Source of the DNA: Propioniciclava soli
Lineage (GTDB): Bacteria; Actinomycetota; Actinomycetes; Propionibacteriales; Propionibacteriaceae
Assembly: GCF_014858005.1 (NCBI RefSeq)
Contig: NZ_JACYOT010000011.1
Coordinates: forward strand, 121,345 to 185,344
Direction: 5' to 3'
Length of the DNA: 64,000 nt
In this document: in pieces, positions 36,066 to 45,937 of the stretch
Position numbering within the stretch: position 1 is the stretch's first letter
Layout of the letters: every line of letters begins with the position of its first letter
The notes under the pieces: generated by a model
Databases searched by the model: none
What the model was told of the DNA's origin: nothing
What the model saw: only the letters and a program-made list of their open reading frames with translations
Program-made: the position numbers and the translations under genes

Positions 36066-37433
36066 TCAGCACTCGATCACGTTCACGGCCAGCCCGCCGA
36101 GGGCGGTCTCCTTGTACTTGCTCTGCATGTCCCGCCCCGTGTCGCGCATGGTGGTGATGACGGTGTCGAGGCTGACGATGTGGCTTCCGTCGCCGCGCAG
36201 GGCCGTCCGGGCGGCGGCGACGGCCTTGACCGCCGCGATGGCGTTGCGTTCGATGCAGGGGATCTGCACGAGGCCGCCCACGGGGTCGCAGGTCAGGCCC
36301 AGGTTGTGCTCCATGCCGATCTCGGCGGCGTTCTCGACCTGCTCGGGGGTGCCGCCGAGCACGGCGGCCAGGCCGGCCGCGGCCATCGAGCAGGCCGAGC
36401 CGACCTCGCCCTGGCAACCCACCTCGGCCCCCGAGATGGAGGCCGTGTTCTTGAAGATCATGCCGATCGCGGCGGCGGTGAGCAGAAACCGGACGACGCC
36501 GGTGTCGTCCGCGCCGGGCACGAACGTCGTGTAGTACTTCAGGACGGCGGGGATGATGCCGGCCGCCCCGTTGGTGGGGGCCGTCACCACCCGTCCGCCC
36601 GCCGCGTTCTCCTCGTTCACGGCCAGGGCGTACAGAGCGATCCAGTCCATGGCCCGCAGCGGGTCGTCCGAGGACGCCTCGCCGATGAGCTTGGTGTGCA
36701 GCGCCGGCGCGCGCCGCAGGACGCGCAGGCCGCCGGGCAGGCGTCCCTCGGTCTCGATGCCGGCGGCGATGCAGCCCTCCATCACGTCCCAAATGTGGAG
36801 CAGCCCGGCCCGAACCTCGTCGCGCGAGCGCCACACCAACTCGTTCTCCATCGCGACCTTGGCGATCGACAGCCCGGTCTCGTGACAGATCGCCATCAGA
36901 TCCGCACTCGTGTGGTATGGGTGGGGCACCTCGGTCACGTCGGGCACCACCGGGTCGGACGCCGCGGCGTCCCCCTCGACGACGAAGCCGCCACCGACCG
37001 AGTAGTAGCTTCGCTCGGCGAGGAGATCACCGGCCGCGTCCCACGCGCTCAGCACCATGCCGTTGGGGTGGGCGGGCAGCTCGACCGAGCCGTCGAGCAC
37101 GAGATCGGTGGCGGGGTCGAAGGCGATGCGCTGGCGTCCGGCCAGCAGCAGCTCGCGGCGGGAGGCGACGGCGTCCACCTCGACCGTCGCCGCACGCGGG
37201 TCGACGGTCTCGGGTGCCTCGCCCAGCAGCCCCAGCACGACCGCCCGGTCGGTGCCGTGCCCCCGGCCGGTCGCGCCCAGCGAGCCGTACAGCGCGCAGC
37301 GGACGCGCGCGGTGCGCGTGAGCGCGTCGCCGAGCTCGGCGCAGAACAGCGACGCCGCCCGCATCGGCCCGACGGTGTGGGACGAGGACGGGCCGATCCC
37401 CACCGAGAACAGGTCGAACACGCTGAGCGCCAT
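36066..37433 (-). CDS. sdaA: L-serine ammonia-lyase, iron-sulfur dependent, single chain
   Basis: A 455-aa enzyme that deaminates L-serine to pyruvate and ammonia. The beta domain opens with [24 protein letters not shown] and the catalytic alpha domain has the 4Fe-4S cysteines ([35 protein letters not shown]) plus [14 protein letters not shown]. The C-terminal Cys at the very end (NVIEC) is the tail cysteine that coordinates the cluster in this family, so the C-terminus is intact despite the repeats that begin right after the stop. Transcribed from a leaderless TAGGGT promoter. Confidence 0.96.
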   Translation of the reverse strand: MALSVFDLFSVGIGPSSSHTVGPMRAASLFCAELGDALTRTARVRCALYGSLGATGRGHGTDRAVVLGLLGEAPETVDPRAATVEVDAVASRRELLLAGRQRIAFDPATDLVLDGSVELPAHPNGMVLSAWDAAGDLLAERSYYSVGGGFVVEGDAAASDPVVPDVTEVPHPYHTSADLMAICHETGLSIAKVAMENELVWRSRDEVRAGLLHIWDVMEGCIAAGIETEGRLPGGLRVLRRAPALHTKLIGEASSDDPLRAMDWIALYALAVNEENAAGGRVVTAPTNGAAGIIPAVLKYYTTFVPGADDTGVVRFLLTAAAIGMIFKNTASISGAEVGCQGEVGSACSMAAAGLAAVLGGTPEQVENAAEIGMEHNLGLTCDPVGGLVQIPCIERNAIAAVKAVAAARTALRGDGSHIVSLDTVITTMRDTGRDMQSKYKETALGGLAVNVIEC

Positions 37434-37440
37434 GGGGCCG

Positions 37441-37446
37441 ACCCTA
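37441..37446 (-). promoter_or_regulatory. Leaderless -10 box for sdaA
   Basis: Minus-strand TAGGGT, 7 nt before the ATG ending at 37433. Confidence 0.55.
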
Positions 37447-37573
37447 GCGGCTGCTCCGACCCGCGAAGCATCGCCCCGCCACCGGGGTCGGGCCCGGCCC
37501 CCGACCTCGGTCGATCCCGCACGGTCCTGGGAGCCGATGCGGGGGTGAGGCCGCGTCGGGGAGGGTGGGGGAC

Positions 37574-37672
37574 ATGATCGCTTTCGCCGATGTCGCCCTG
37601 CTGACCGCCATGGTCGCTCTCGTGTTGATGGCCGTCCAGCCGGTGCTCAGCGAGGTCGCCGAGGCGTCCTGA
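37574..37672 (+). CDS. Possible 32-aa membrane microprotein
   Basis: A short open frame [20 protein letters not shown] followed by [12 protein letters not shown], i.e. one hydrophobic helix with an acidic tail. GAGGGTGGGGG precedes the ATG. It occupies the 370-bp gap between divergent sdaA and the next gene, where no other coding signal is seen; the rest of that gap (37434-37573 and 37673-37804) holds only promoter-like sequence. It resembles the KdpF size class but not its sequence, and no kdp genes are near. Evidence is composition and position only. Confidence 0.35.
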   Translation: MIAFADVALLTAMVALVLMAVQPVLSEVAEAS

Positions 37673-37804
37673 CCCACCGGCCCTGCCGGCCCCTTCCCCA
37701 CCCCCGGGCACGCCCCGGAGCCGCACCCGATGATCCCGCGGTTCCGGGGGGTGGTGGCGCCCGGGGGCGTCTAGTCTGGGGCCATCCCCAACGAAGGAGG
37801 ACCC

Positions 37805-38206
37805 ATGAGCGGCGGCATCTCCGTGGTGTTCGTGGTCATCGGGCTGCTGGTCATCGCCGGAATCGCAGCGCTGGTGCTGATGAGCGTCCGGCGCAACGGC
37901 CCGGACGCGCCGCCCTCGGCCCCGCCGCCCCCCGTCAGCGAGCCCACCCCCTGGTCGTCGGCCGTCGCCGCCGCGTCCGCCGCGGGTGAGGCGCCGGCGT
38001 CCGGGCCTGCCCGTGGCGCCGAATCGCTCTCGCGCGAGGCACTGGTGAACCCCGACCGGAACCTCGACCCGACGAAGTGGGACAACCGGCCCGACGGCAG
38101 CGAGGAGTACGACGAGGACGACCCGGCGCCGTCCGGCCCGAGCGGGGGGCCGGTGATGGACGCCAACTTCTTCAACTCGCTGCGCGACCGCCGGCCCACC
38201 GAATGA
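37805..38206 (+). CDS. Hypothetical single-pass membrane protein
   Basis: A 133-aa protein with an N-terminal helix (ISVVFVVIGLLVIAGIAALV, residues 5-24) and a long disordered Pro/Ala/Ser and acidic tail ending FFNSLRDRRPTE. AAGGAGG precedes ATG 37805 and a TAGTCT box lies further upstream at 37771-37776, giving a short leader. Its stop overlaps the start of the PPDK-regulator gene (ATGA), so they are co-translated. No family is recognised; a link to the regulator is suggested only by coupling. Confidence 0.7.
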   Translation: MSGGISVVFVVIGLLVIAGIAALVLMSVRRNGPDAPPSAPPPPVSEPTPWSSAVAAASAAGEAPASGPARGAESLSREALVNPDRNLDPTKWDNRPDGSEEYDEDDPAPSGPSGGPVMDANFFNSLRDRRPTE

Positions 38207-39081
38207 CCGACCTCGAGATCCACCTCCTCGCCGACTCCACCGGGGAATCCGGGGTGCGGCTGGCCCGTGCAGCCGTCGCCCAGTTTCCCCATGTCGAGTT
38301 CCGGCTCGTGCGCCACCGTCGCATCACGACGGCGGCCCGGCTCCAGTCCGCCCTCGACGCGCTGCGCGAGCGTGACGGCCAGCCCACCGCGGTCTTCTTC
38401 ACGCTCGTCAACGAGGAGCTGGCCAGCCTGGTCCGATCTGCCTGCTGCGAGCTCGACATGCCCTATGCCGATCTCATGACGGACGCGATGGGCGCCCTGG
38501 AGCGCATCAGCGGCCAGGACGCCGACCAGGTGCCCATGCGTCCCGTGGGGGTCGAGGCCGACTACTTCGTCCGCATCGCCTCCATCGACTTCGCGGTCCG
38601 CAATGACGACGGTGCCGCCCCGGCGTCGCTGCTGGAGTGCGACATCTGCCTCGTCGGCCCCTCCCGCTCGGGCAAGACGCCGTTGTCGATCTTCCTCGGG
38701 TACCTCGGGTACAAGACGGTGAACGTGCCGCTGGTGCCGGGCATCGCGCCGCCCGAGGAACTGTTCCGGATCGACCCCTGGCGCGTCGTCGGCCTCACGC
38801 TGGACCCGGAGCGGCTGCGCCTCATCCGTTCCGAGCGTGTCCGGGGCCTGGGCGTCCGGGGCATGAAGGACGGCTATGTCGACCTTGCGTCCATCTACGA
38901 CGAACTCGACGACCTCGTCGCCCTGCAACGCCGCCTCAAGTGCCCGGTGCTCGACACGACCGGCATGGCGCTGGAGGAGGCCGCCGCGCGCATCGTCGAC
39001 CTGGTCGAGGAACGTGCCCGCAAGCACGGCGGACGCCTGCGGCGTCCGGCCAACACGTCGAGCACCCTGCCGACGAGCTGA
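38203..39081 (+). CDS. ppsR: Pyruvate, phosphate dikinase regulatory protein (PSRP, DUF299)
   Basis: A 292-aa bifunctional kinase/pyrophosphorylase that switches pyruvate phosphate dikinase or PEP synthase off and on through an active-site Thr. P-loop GPSRSGKTPLS is at 152-162, followed by FLGYLGYKTVNVPLVPG; MTDAMGALE and DYFVRIASIDFAVRNDDG are also family-typical. The target dikinase is not in this window (the PEP-utilising protein at 3824 lacks PPDK domain order). Propionibacteria use PPDK in central metabolism, so a regulator fits that lineage. Confidence 0.92.
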   Translation: MTDLEIHLLADSTGESGVRLARAAVAQFPHVEFRLVRHRRITTAARLQSALDALRERDGQPTAVFFTLVNEELASLVRSACCELDMPYADLMTDAMGALERISGQDADQVPMRPVGVEADYFVRIASIDFAVRNDDGAAPASLLECDICLVGPSRSGKTPLSIFLGYLGYKTVNVPLVPGIAPPEELFRIDPWRVVGLTLDPERLRLIRSERVRGLGVRGMKDGYVDLASIYDELDDLVALQRRLKCPVLDTTGMALEEAAARIVDLVEERARKHGGRLRRPANTSSTLPTS

Positions 39082-39126
39082 CCGACCCGCCAACCACCCC
39101 TGCCACCGACCCACGAAGGAGCAACC

Positions 39127-40098
39127 GTGCACGAGCGACACCTGCGCGACCTGACCGTTTCCGCGATCGGCTACGGAGCGATGGGGTTCAGCCACGGCTA
39201 CGGCCCCGGCGCGGACGAGGCGGAGGCGATCCGCCTGCTGCGGCACGCGCACGACCTCGGCTGCACCCACTACGACACCGCCGAGGGCTACGGCGGCGGC
39301 CACAACGAGGAGCTTCTCGGACGGGCCCTGGCGCCGATCCGCGACGAGGTCGTCATCGCCACCAAACTGCACGTGCCGGAGGCGTCCGGGCGGGACGATC
39401 TGGGCCGGCAGATCCGCGAGCACCTGCAGGCCTCGATGCGCCGCCTGGGCGTCGACCACGTCGACCTTTACTACCAGCACCGGGTGGACGACGCGGGGGT
39501 GGAGGACGTCGCGGCGATCATGGGCGAGCTGATCGCCGACGGTCTCATCCGCGGCTGGGGCCAGTCACAGTCCAGCGCCGACCAGATCCGGCGGGCCCAC
39601 GCGATCACGCCGCTGACCGCGATCCAGAGCGAGTACTCGATGATGGAGCGCATGTTCGAGGCCGAGGTGATCCCGGCCTGCGAGGAGTTGGGCATCGGGT
39701 TCGTGCCATTCAGCCCGCTCGCCTCCGGCTTCCTGTCGGGCGCCGTGACGGCCGACCAGACGTACCCCGGCGACGACGTCCGCCGCGCCATCACCCGGTT
39801 CGATCCCGACAACGTCCGCGCGAACCAGCCCCTCATCGACCTGCTGCACACCTTCGCCGCGGAGAAGGACGCGACCCCTGCGCAGATCTCGCTGGCATGG
39901 ATGCTGCACAAGAAGCCGTTCATCGCGCCGATTCCCGGCATGCGCACCCAGGCCCGGGTGGAGGAGAACCTCGGCGCTGCCGACGTGGTGCTCTCCGACG
40001 CCGAGTTCGAGCGCATCGAGGCCGAGCTGGCCCACGTGACGATTCACGGCAATCGCACTGATGCAGACATCGCCAAGCTGCGGGACGACCACCACTGA
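39127..40098 (+). CDS. Aldo/keto reductase
   Basis: A 323-aa NADPH-dependent reductase with the (alpha/beta)8 fold. YDTAEGYGGGHNEELLG provides catalytic Asp and Tyr, VVIATKLHV the Lys, and LYYQHRVDD the His. The cofactor region IAPIPGMRTQARVEENLGA is near the C-terminus. The sequence is closest to the AKR11/AKR13-type general aldehyde reductases. GTG 39127 has AAGGAG upstream. It is convergent with lhr; a hairpin lies between the two stops. Confidence 0.9.
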   Translation: MHERHLRDLTVSAIGYGAMGFSHGYGPGADEAEAIRLLRHAHDLGCTHYDTAEGYGGGHNEELLGRALAPIRDEVVIATKLHVPEASGRDDLGRQIREHLQASMRRLGVDHVDLYYQHRVDDAGVEDVAAIMGELIADGLIRGWGQSQSSADQIRRAHAITPLTAIQSEYSMMERMFEAEVIPACEELGIGFVPFSPLASGFLSGAVTADQTYPGDDVRRAITRFDPDNVRANQPLIDLLHTFAAEKDATPAQISLAWMLHKKPFIAPIPGMRTQARVEENLGAADVVLSDAEFERIEAELAHVTIHGNRTDADIAKLRDDHH

Positions 40099-40114
40099 CG
40101 CCGCGCCCGGGGGG

Positions 40115-40154
40115 TGAGGAGGGCGCCCCAGCGGCAGGGCCGCCCTGCTCCTCA
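40115..40154. terminator. Hairpin between convergent aldo/keto reductase and lhr
   Basis: TGAGGAGGGCG (40115-40125) pairs with CGCCCTGCTCCTCA (40141-40154) with a 3-nt bulge. It sits between two convergent stop codons and overlaps the lhr stop, so it could end transcription from both sides, though no T-tract follows. Confidence 0.35.
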
Positions 40155-43100
40155 GCGGCGCAGCCGCAGTGCCTTCGGGGTCTGGTGGAAGCCCGCCGCC
40201 AGCAGGGCGGCGGCGAACGGGTGGCGTCCGTCGAGGGTCGGCACCCCGTTGACCTTCTCGATCGTGAGGGCCGCGACCCGTCCGGAGCGGACCAGCCCGG
40301 CGAGGGCGTCCGCCACGGCTGCGAGGGTGGGGGCGTCCTCGGTCCAGGTGAGCGCGGTGCGCCCGCCGCGCTCGACGTAGGCGGCCAGCTCCCCCTCCGC
40401 CAGCGCCACCAGCGAGCCCGCCTTGCGGCCGGGGCGGTGGTCGCCGGCGTCGGGCCAGGCGAGCGCCGCGCCGAACGGGTTGGCCGGGTCGCAGGCCGCG
40501 AGCACCATCGCGCGGGGGCCGGACGCCTCCGCGCCCTGGCTGGCTGCCGTCCGGACGCCGGGGGACGCGGACGCGCCGGCCCCACGGAGCCGGTCGACGG
40601 CACCGACCGTGCCGAACTGCGCGGCCCCCAACCCCTCCACGAAGTAGCCGCGGCGGACGCGTCCAATGTCCTCGGCCGCGCTCAGCACCTTGTAGACCCC
40701 CGCGAAGCCGCCGGGGATCTCCTCGGCCTGCACCGCGCCGCGCGTCACCACGCCGTAGCGGTCGAGCAGCACCTCGGCGGTGGTGAGGATCGCCTCGGTG
40801 CGGTCGACCTCCGGGGCGGGGAAGAGCGACCACCGGCCGCCGGCGTCGCGCGCGACCTCCGGCCGCGGGCCGCGCGGCAGCCTCGGCCGGCCGTAGCGGG
40901 AGCGCGGCGTGGCCGTCCGCGTCCTGTGGGTGGTGGAGCCGGCCCCCAGCCGCGCCCGCAGCGGGGCGAGGGTGTCGTTGGTGACGAGCCCACGCCACAC
41001 CAGCTCCCACAGCGCATCGGACGCCTCCGCCGTCGGCGGGAGCCCTGCCGCGCGGGCCAGGGCGCTGAAGAACTGCGCCCCGCCGGAGGCCAGGGCGTCC
41101 AGCAGCGCGCGCTGGGCGTCGGACTCCGGCTCGGTGGGCGCGGGTGCGAGGTGGGCCAGGTCGCCCGGCCACAGCGACACCCAGCCGTCGCGGCCGGCGA
41201 GCGAACCGTGGCCACGCCACACCACCTCTCCGGACGCGGACAGCTCATCCAGCAGCGCCGGGGCGTAGTCCCTGACCCGCGCGGCGAACACGAGCGGTTC
41301 GAGCGCGCTGGCGGGCAGGGGGACGCCGGCGAGCTGTTCGACCACCCGCATCACGCCGTCGGCCCCGCGCAGCGTGCCACCCACCCCCTGCCAGGCGGGC
41401 AGGAAGCGCGCGTAGTCCTCCACCGGCACGGGCTCCACCTCGGCGCGCAGCGCGGCCACCGAGCGGCGGCGGATCGTGCGGAGCACGCCGGGGTCGACGA
41501 ACTCGCGTCCGGACGCCCCCGGGGTGAACTCGCCCTCGACGAGGCGGCCGTCCGCGACGAGGCGGCGCAGGCCGTCCAGCACCAGTGCCGGGCCGAGGCC
41601 GCCCAGCCAGGCGCCCACGGCGTCCGCCGAGAACGGGGCATGGGTGCGGGCGTAGCGCACGAGCAGGTCGCCGAACGGGTCGGCCACCGGCTCGGCAAAG
41701 GCGTGGGGGACCCCGGGGGGCAGGGCCACGCCGAGGGCGTCGCGGAGGCGTCCGGCGTCCTCGATCGCGGCCCACCGCTCGCCGACGGCGAAGATGCGCC
41801 GGGCGTCGGCGAGCTCGGCCACCCGGGCGGGTACCGCGTCCGGATCGACGGCGCGGGCGGCGAGATCGGCGGTGCTGAGCGGGCCAAGGGTGCGCAGCAG
41901 GTCGGTCAGCTCATCCGCATCCCGGGCGCGGCGGCCCTCGACGAGGTGTTGCAACTCGGCCAGGGTGCGGGCGAGGGCGTCCGGATCGAGGAGGTCGCGC
42001 AGGGCCAGGCCCTCGGCGGTGCCGAGCAGCTCCGCCAGCAGATCCGGATCAAGGCTGAGGGCGGCGGCCCGCCGCTCGGCGAGCGGGGAGTCGCCCTCGT
42101 AGAGGAACTGCGCGACGTAGCCGAACAACAGGCTCGCGGCGAACGGGCTCGGCTGACGGGTGGTCACCTCCGTCACGGCCACCTCGCGGGCCCGGACACG
42201 GCGCATCAGCTCGGTCAGGCCGGGCACGTCGAACACATCCTGCAGGCACTCGCGGACGGCCTCGAGCACGATCGGGAAGGCCGGGTACTGCGTGGCCACC
42301 TGGAGCAGCGCCGCCGAGCGTTGGCGCTGCTGCCACAGGGCCTGCCGATGGCCGGGGCGCCGGTTGGGCAGGAGCAGCGCGCGGCCCGCGCACTCGCGGA
42401 ATCGGCTGGCGAACAGGGCGCTGCCGCCGACCTGTTCGGTCACCAGGGGGGCCACGTCGTCGGGGTCGAGCAGCAACAGCTCCAGCAGGTCGGCGTGCCG
42501 GGCCGGTTCACCGTCCGCGTCGCCGAGGTCGGGCAGGCGCAGCACGATGCCGTCGTCCGCGTGCATGGCCTGGACGTCGACGCCGTACCGCTCGCGCATC
42601 CGCTGCGCGATGGCCAGCGCCCACGGGGCGTGGACGGGGGCGCCGTAGGGGGAGTGGACGACGACGCGCCAGTCGCCCAACTCGTCGGTGAAGCGCTCGA
42701 CGACGATCGTGCGATCCGACGGCAGCGAGCCCGTGGCGTCGCGCTGCTCGGTGACGTAGGCCAGCAGGTTCTCCGCCGCCCAGGTGTCGAGACCGGCGTC
42801 GGCCAGCCGCTGCATCGCCGGGTTCGGGGCCAGGGACGCCACCTCGCGCAGGAACGCGCCGATCGCCTCCCCGAGCTCGACCGGACGGCCGAGGGAGTCG
42901 CCACGCCAGAAGGGCAGCCTCCCCGGTTCACCGGGGGCGGGCGTGACCAGCACCTGGTCGTGCGTGATCTGCTCGATGCGCCACGTGGAGGTGCCGAGCG
43001 TGATCACGTCACCGACGCGCGACTCGTAGACCATTTCCTCGTCCAGCTCGCCGACCCGCCGGCCGGGCCCGTCCCCGGCGAGGAAGACCCCGAACAGACC

Positions 43101-44783
43101 GCGATCGGGGATCGTGCCGCCGCTGGTCACCGCGATGCGTTGGGATCCGCGGCGTCCGGAGAGGGTGCCGGTGGCGCGATCCCACACCAACCGCGGCCGC
43201 AGCTCCGCGAACTCCTCGGCGGGGTAGCGGCCGGCCAGCATGTCGAGCACGGCCTCGAGGACGCCGCGGGTGAGCGTCGCGTAGGGCGCGGCGCGGCGGA
43301 CGAGGGTGTGCAGGTCGTCGACGGTCCAGTCGTCGAGGGCCACCATGGCCACGATCTGCTGGGCGAGCACGTCCAGCGGGTTGGCGGGGATGGCCAGGGA
43401 TTCGATCGCGCCGGCCCGCATGCGCTCGACGATGACGCTGCTGGCCACCAGGTCGCCGCGGTACTTGGGGAAGAACACCCCGCGGGAGACGGCACCCACC
43501 TGGTGGCCGGCGCGTCCGACCCGCTGCAACCCGGACGCCACGCTGGGTGGCGCCTCGACCTGCACCACCAGGTCGATCGCCCCCATGTCGATGCCCAGCT
43601 CCAGCGAGCTGGTTGCCACCACGGCGGGGAGACGCCCGGCCTTCAGCTCCTCCTCGGTCTCGGCGCGCTGCTCGCGGGAGACCGAGCCGTGGTGCGCCCG
43701 GGCCAGCACCGCGGGCGCCCCGGCCGAGGAGCCGGCCTGACCCATGAGTTCGGCCGGGGCCGAGCGGGGGGCGGCGTCCGCTCGGGCGTCGGGGCCGGAC
43801 GCCGCCTCCCTGCGTTCGAGGGAGATCTCGTTGAGCCGGCCGGTGAGCCGCTCGGCGAGGCGCCGGGAATTCGCGAACACGAGGGTGGAGCGGTGCTGTT
43901 CGACGAGGTCGACGACCCGCTCCTCGACGTGCGGCCAGATGGACGCCTGCGCGCGCGGCGACGGGTCGCCGTAGCCGTCTCCCGACGGGGCCGGAGCGGT
44001 GTCGAGCCCGGCGAGGTCGGGCACGGGGACGACCACCGAGAGGTCCCAGCGCTTGTCGGCGGGCGGAGCCACGGTCGTCACCGGACGCCCCCCGGCGAGG
44101 AACCGCGCGACCTCGTCCATCGGGCGCACCGTCGCCGACAGCCCGACCCGTTGGGTTGGGGCGTCCAGGAGGGCGTCCAGCCGCTCGAGGGTGAGCGCGA
44201 GGTGCGCGCCCCGCTTGGTGCCGGCCACGGCGTGCACCTCGTCGAGGATCACGGTCGTCACCCCGCGCAGCGACTCCCGCGCCTGGGAGGTGAGCAGCAG
44301 GTAGAGCGACTCGGGGGTGGTGATCAGGATGTCGGCGGGCGCCTTCGCGAACCGGCGTCGCTCCTCGGGCGACGTGTCGCCGGAGCGGACCGCGACGGTG
44401 ATCTCGGGGCGGTCGGTGCCGAGCCGCACCGCGGCGTGGCCAATGCCGACCAGCGGGGAGCGCAGGTTGCGCTCCACGTCGACCGCGAGCGCCTTCAGCG
44501 GCGAGACGTAGAGCACCCGGCAGCGGCGCAGGGGCTCCTCGGGCGGTGGTTCGGTGGCCAAGCGGTCGATCGCCCACAGGAACGCCGCGAGGGTCTTGCC
44601 CGAACCGGTCGGCGCGACCACCAGGGTGTGGCGGCCCGAGCTGATCGCCTCCCACGCACCCGCCTGGGCGGCGGTGGGCGCAGCGAAGCTGCCCTCGAAC
44701 CACGCGCGCGTGGCGGGGGAGAAGCGGCTCATCACCGCGGCGTCCGTGCCGGCCTCGTCATCCATCGGCGCCCACTCTGCCAC
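40152..44783 (-). CDS. lhr: Lhr-family DEAD/H superfamily 2 helicase, long form
   Basis: A 1543-aa DNA/RNA helicase of the actinobacterial long Lhr type (mycobacterial Lhr is about 1500 aa). Helicase core: VVAPTGSGKTLAAFLWA (Walker A about 57-64), VILDEVHAVAGTKRGAHLAL (motif II), VGLSATV (III), ATSSLELGIDMGAIDLVVQVE and QRVGRAGHQVG (V, VI). A winged-helix and Lhr-specific beta-barrel region follows, and roughly the last 650 residues are the Lhr C-terminal domain. It unwinds with 3'-5' polarity and is linked to DNA repair. A shorter start at ATG 44765 is possible. Confidence 0.93.
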   Translation of the reverse strand: MAEWAPMDDEAGTDAAVMSRFSPATRAWFEGSFAAPTAAQAGAWEAISSGRHTLVVAPTGSGKTLAAFLWAIDRLATEPPPEEPLRRCRVLYVSPLKALAVDVERNLRSPLVGIGHAAVRLGTDRPEITVAVRSGDTSPEERRRFAKAPADILITTPESLYLLLTSQARESLRGVTTVILDEVHAVAGTKRGAHLALTLERLDALLDAPTQRVGLSATVRPMDEVARFLAGGRPVTTVAPPADKRWDLSVVVPVPDLAGLDTAPAPSGDGYGDPSPRAQASIWPHVEERVVDLVEQHRSTLVFANSRRLAERLTGRLNEISLERREAASGPDARADAAPRSAPAELMGQAGSSAGAPAVLARAHHGSVSREQRAETEEELKAGRLPAVVATSSLELGIDMGAIDLVVQVEAPPSVASGLQRVGRAGHQVGAVSRGVFFPKYRGDLVASSVIVERMRAGAIESLAIPANPLDVLAQQIVAMVALDDWTVDDLHTLVRRAAPYATLTRGVLEAVLDMLAGRYPAEEFAELRPRLVWDRATGTLSGRRGSQRIAVTSGGTIPDRGLFGVFLAGDGPGRRVGELDEEMVYESRVGDVITLGTSTWRIEQITHDQVLVTPAPGEPGRLPFWRGDSLGRPVELGEAIGAFLREVASLAPNPAMQRLADAGLDTWAAENLLAYVTEQRDATGSLPSDRTIVVERFTDELGDWRVVVHSPYGAPVHAPWALAIAQRMRERYGVDVQAMHADDGIVLRLPDLGDADGEPARHADLLELLLLDPDDVAPLVTEQVGGSALFASRFRECAGRALLLPNRRPGHRQALWQQRQRSAALLQVATQYPAFPIVLEAVRECLQDVFDVPGLTELMRRVRAREVAVTEVTTRQPSPFAASLLFGYVAQFLYEGDSPLAERRAAALSLDPDLLAELLGTAEGLALRDLLDPDALARTLAELQHLVEGRRARDADELTDLLRTLGPLSTADLAARAVDPDAVPARVAELADARRIFAVGERWAAIEDAGRLRDALGVALPPGVPHAFAEPVADPFGDLLVRYARTHAPFSADAVGAWLGGLGPALVLDGLRRLVADGRLVEGEFTPGASGREFVDPGVLRTIRRRSVAALRAEVEPVPVEDYARFLPAWQGVGGTLRGADGVMRVVEQLAGVPLPASALEPLVFAARVRDYAPALLDELSASGEVVWRGHGSLAGRDGWVSLWPGDLAHLAPAPTEPESDAQRALLDALASGGAQFFSALARAAGLPPTAEASDALWELVWRGLVTNDTLAPLRARLGAGSTTHRTRTATPRSRYGRPRLPRGPRPEVARDAGGRWSLFPAPEVDRTEAILTTAEVLLDRYGVVTRGAVQAEEIPGGFAGVYKVLSAAEDIGRVRRGYFVEGLGAAQFGTVGAVDRLRGAGASASPGVRTAASQGAEASGPRAMVLAACDPANPFGAALAWPDAGDHRPGRKAGSLVALAEGELAAYVERGGRTALTWTEDAPTLAAVADALAGLVRSGRVAALTIEKVNGVPTLDGRHPFAAALLAAGFHQTPKALRLRR

Positions 44784-44834
44784 CCGGCACCGACAATCCG
44801 TGCCGCACCCCGTCGGCGCCGGTGGGGGCGGGGG

Positions 44835-45140
44835 TCATCGGCCGCGCAGCAGGCCGGCGGCGTCGGCGTCCGGACGCCGTGGCCCGAGCCCCCAGGCAGG
44901 CCCGAACAGCGGTGAGCCGCGGCGGGCCACGTGCCCGGCGTCCTGCTGGGGGTGGTGCACCGGATAGCCGTGCTCGGGCGGGGGACGGTGCGCCGGGGCG
45001 GGCTCACCCAGCAACCGGGCGAGGACGGGGGCATCCACACACGCGGCGCTGCACTCGGAGCAGACGAGCAGGTCTTCGCCGCGGCGTCGCTCGGTCCACA
45101 TCCGTCCTCCGCAGCGCGGGCAACGCGGGGCGGGGTTCAC
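44835..45140 (-). CDS. Small zinc-ribbon protein
   Basis: A 101-aa protein with CPRCGG (Cys 7 and 10) and CSEC (Cys 27 and 30) forming a TFIIB-type zinc ribbon of about 30 residues; the remainder is Pro/His/Gly-rich and likely disordered. GTG 45140 overlaps the stop of the preceding gene (GTGA), so it is translationally coupled to the APH-like protein. No family beyond the zinc-ribbon fold is recognised. Confidence 0.6.
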   Translation of the reverse strand: MNPAPRCPRCGGRMWTERRRGEDLLVCSECSAACVDAPVLARLLGEPAPAHRPPPEHGYPVHHPQQDAGHVARRGSPLFGPAWGLGPRRPDADAAGLLRGR

Positions 45141-45916
45141 CAGCGGCGTCCGTTCATCTTGACGCAGGCCTCGAGCAGGGTGTCGGCCAGCTCGGTGCGC
45201 GGCTCGCTCGCGCCGCTGCGCCCCACCTCGCGCACGGTCGCGGTGAACACGGCGCAGCGCGCGGGGTGTTCGAGCGCGTTCCACGCCTCGCCCTCGTGGG
45301 GGATGACACCGCCGGCCTCGGCATAGCCGCGGAGCAGGGCGCGCCAGCTCGCATCGTCCAGCAGCCCCGCGGCCCACAGGCCGGCGGGACGCCCCAGGTC
45401 CCACCCCGGGTCGCCGAGGCCGAGCGTCTCGGGGCCGGTCAGCAGCCACGTGGTGGTTCCGGGGAGACGGCCGAGGTTGCCCAGGTCCCAGTCGCCGTGG
45501 ACGACGCTCGGACGCGGCGGGTCGGGCCACTGGGCGAGCAGGGACGCGCCCAGCTCGCGAAGGATGTCGGTGGCGCCTCCGGGGTGCAGGCCCGATGCGG
45601 CGTCCACCGCCACCTGCAGGTAGCTGTGCCCGCCGTGCTCGGGCAGGCCGGGGGGCGGGGGCGTCCGGTGCAGGTGGGCGAGCAGCCGGCCGGCCTCCTG
45701 CCACGGGGGCTCCTCGTCCATCGGCAGCGGCTCGGTGCGTGGAGCCAGCGTGAGGAGCTGACCGTTGGGGGCAGTGATCGGATGGTCGGCGAGGGGCGCG
45801 GCGTACAGCGTCCGCAACGGGTCGGACGCCGCCGCGGCGAGCCGGGCGGCCAGCGCCTCGTGGGGCGTCCCGAGGGGGTGGCGGGTGACGACGATGTCAT
45901 CGACGACGGTCTGCAT
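45137..45916 (-). CDS. APH-superfamily phosphotransferase-like protein
   Basis: A 259-aa protein. The catalytic loop SVVHGDWDLGNLGRLPG is clear, but the metal-binding motif is altered to WLLTGPETLGLGDPGWDLGRPAG instead of the usual IDWE-type block, so activity may differ or be lost. ATG 45916 was chosen over GTG 45922 because TAGGGT (45923-45928) lies 6 nt from the former and touches the latter. Downstream, a zinc-ribbon gene is translationally coupled. Divergent from the nuclease gene. Confidence 0.75.
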   Translation of the reverse strand: MQTVVDDIVVTRHPLGTPHEALAARLAAAASDPLRTLYAAPLADHPITAPNGQLLTLAPRTEPLPMDEEPPWQEAGRLLAHLHRTPPPPGLPEHGGHSYLQVAVDAASGLHPGGATDILRELGASLLAQWPDPPRPSVVHGDWDLGNLGRLPGTTTWLLTGPETLGLGDPGWDLGRPAGLWAAGLLDDASWRALLRGYAEAGGVIPHEGEAWNALEHPARCAVFTATVREVGRSGASEPRTELADTLLEACVKMNGRRW

Positions 45917-45922
45917 GGGCAC

Positions 45923-45928
45923 ACCCTA
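45923..45928 (-). promoter_or_regulatory. Leaderless -10 box deciding the APH-like start
   Basis: Minus-strand TAGGGT, 6 nt before ATG 45916. GTG 45922 would fall inside the promoter gap, so it is unlikely to be the start. Confidence 0.6.
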
Positions 45929-45937
45929 GAGGTTGGC

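Noticed and set aside
37574..37672. kdpF
   Set aside because: Size fits, but sequence does not and no kdpABC genes are adjacent.
40185..44915. 1576-codon open frame opposite lhr
   Set aside because: Antisense shadow; the lhr strand has all helicase motifs in order.
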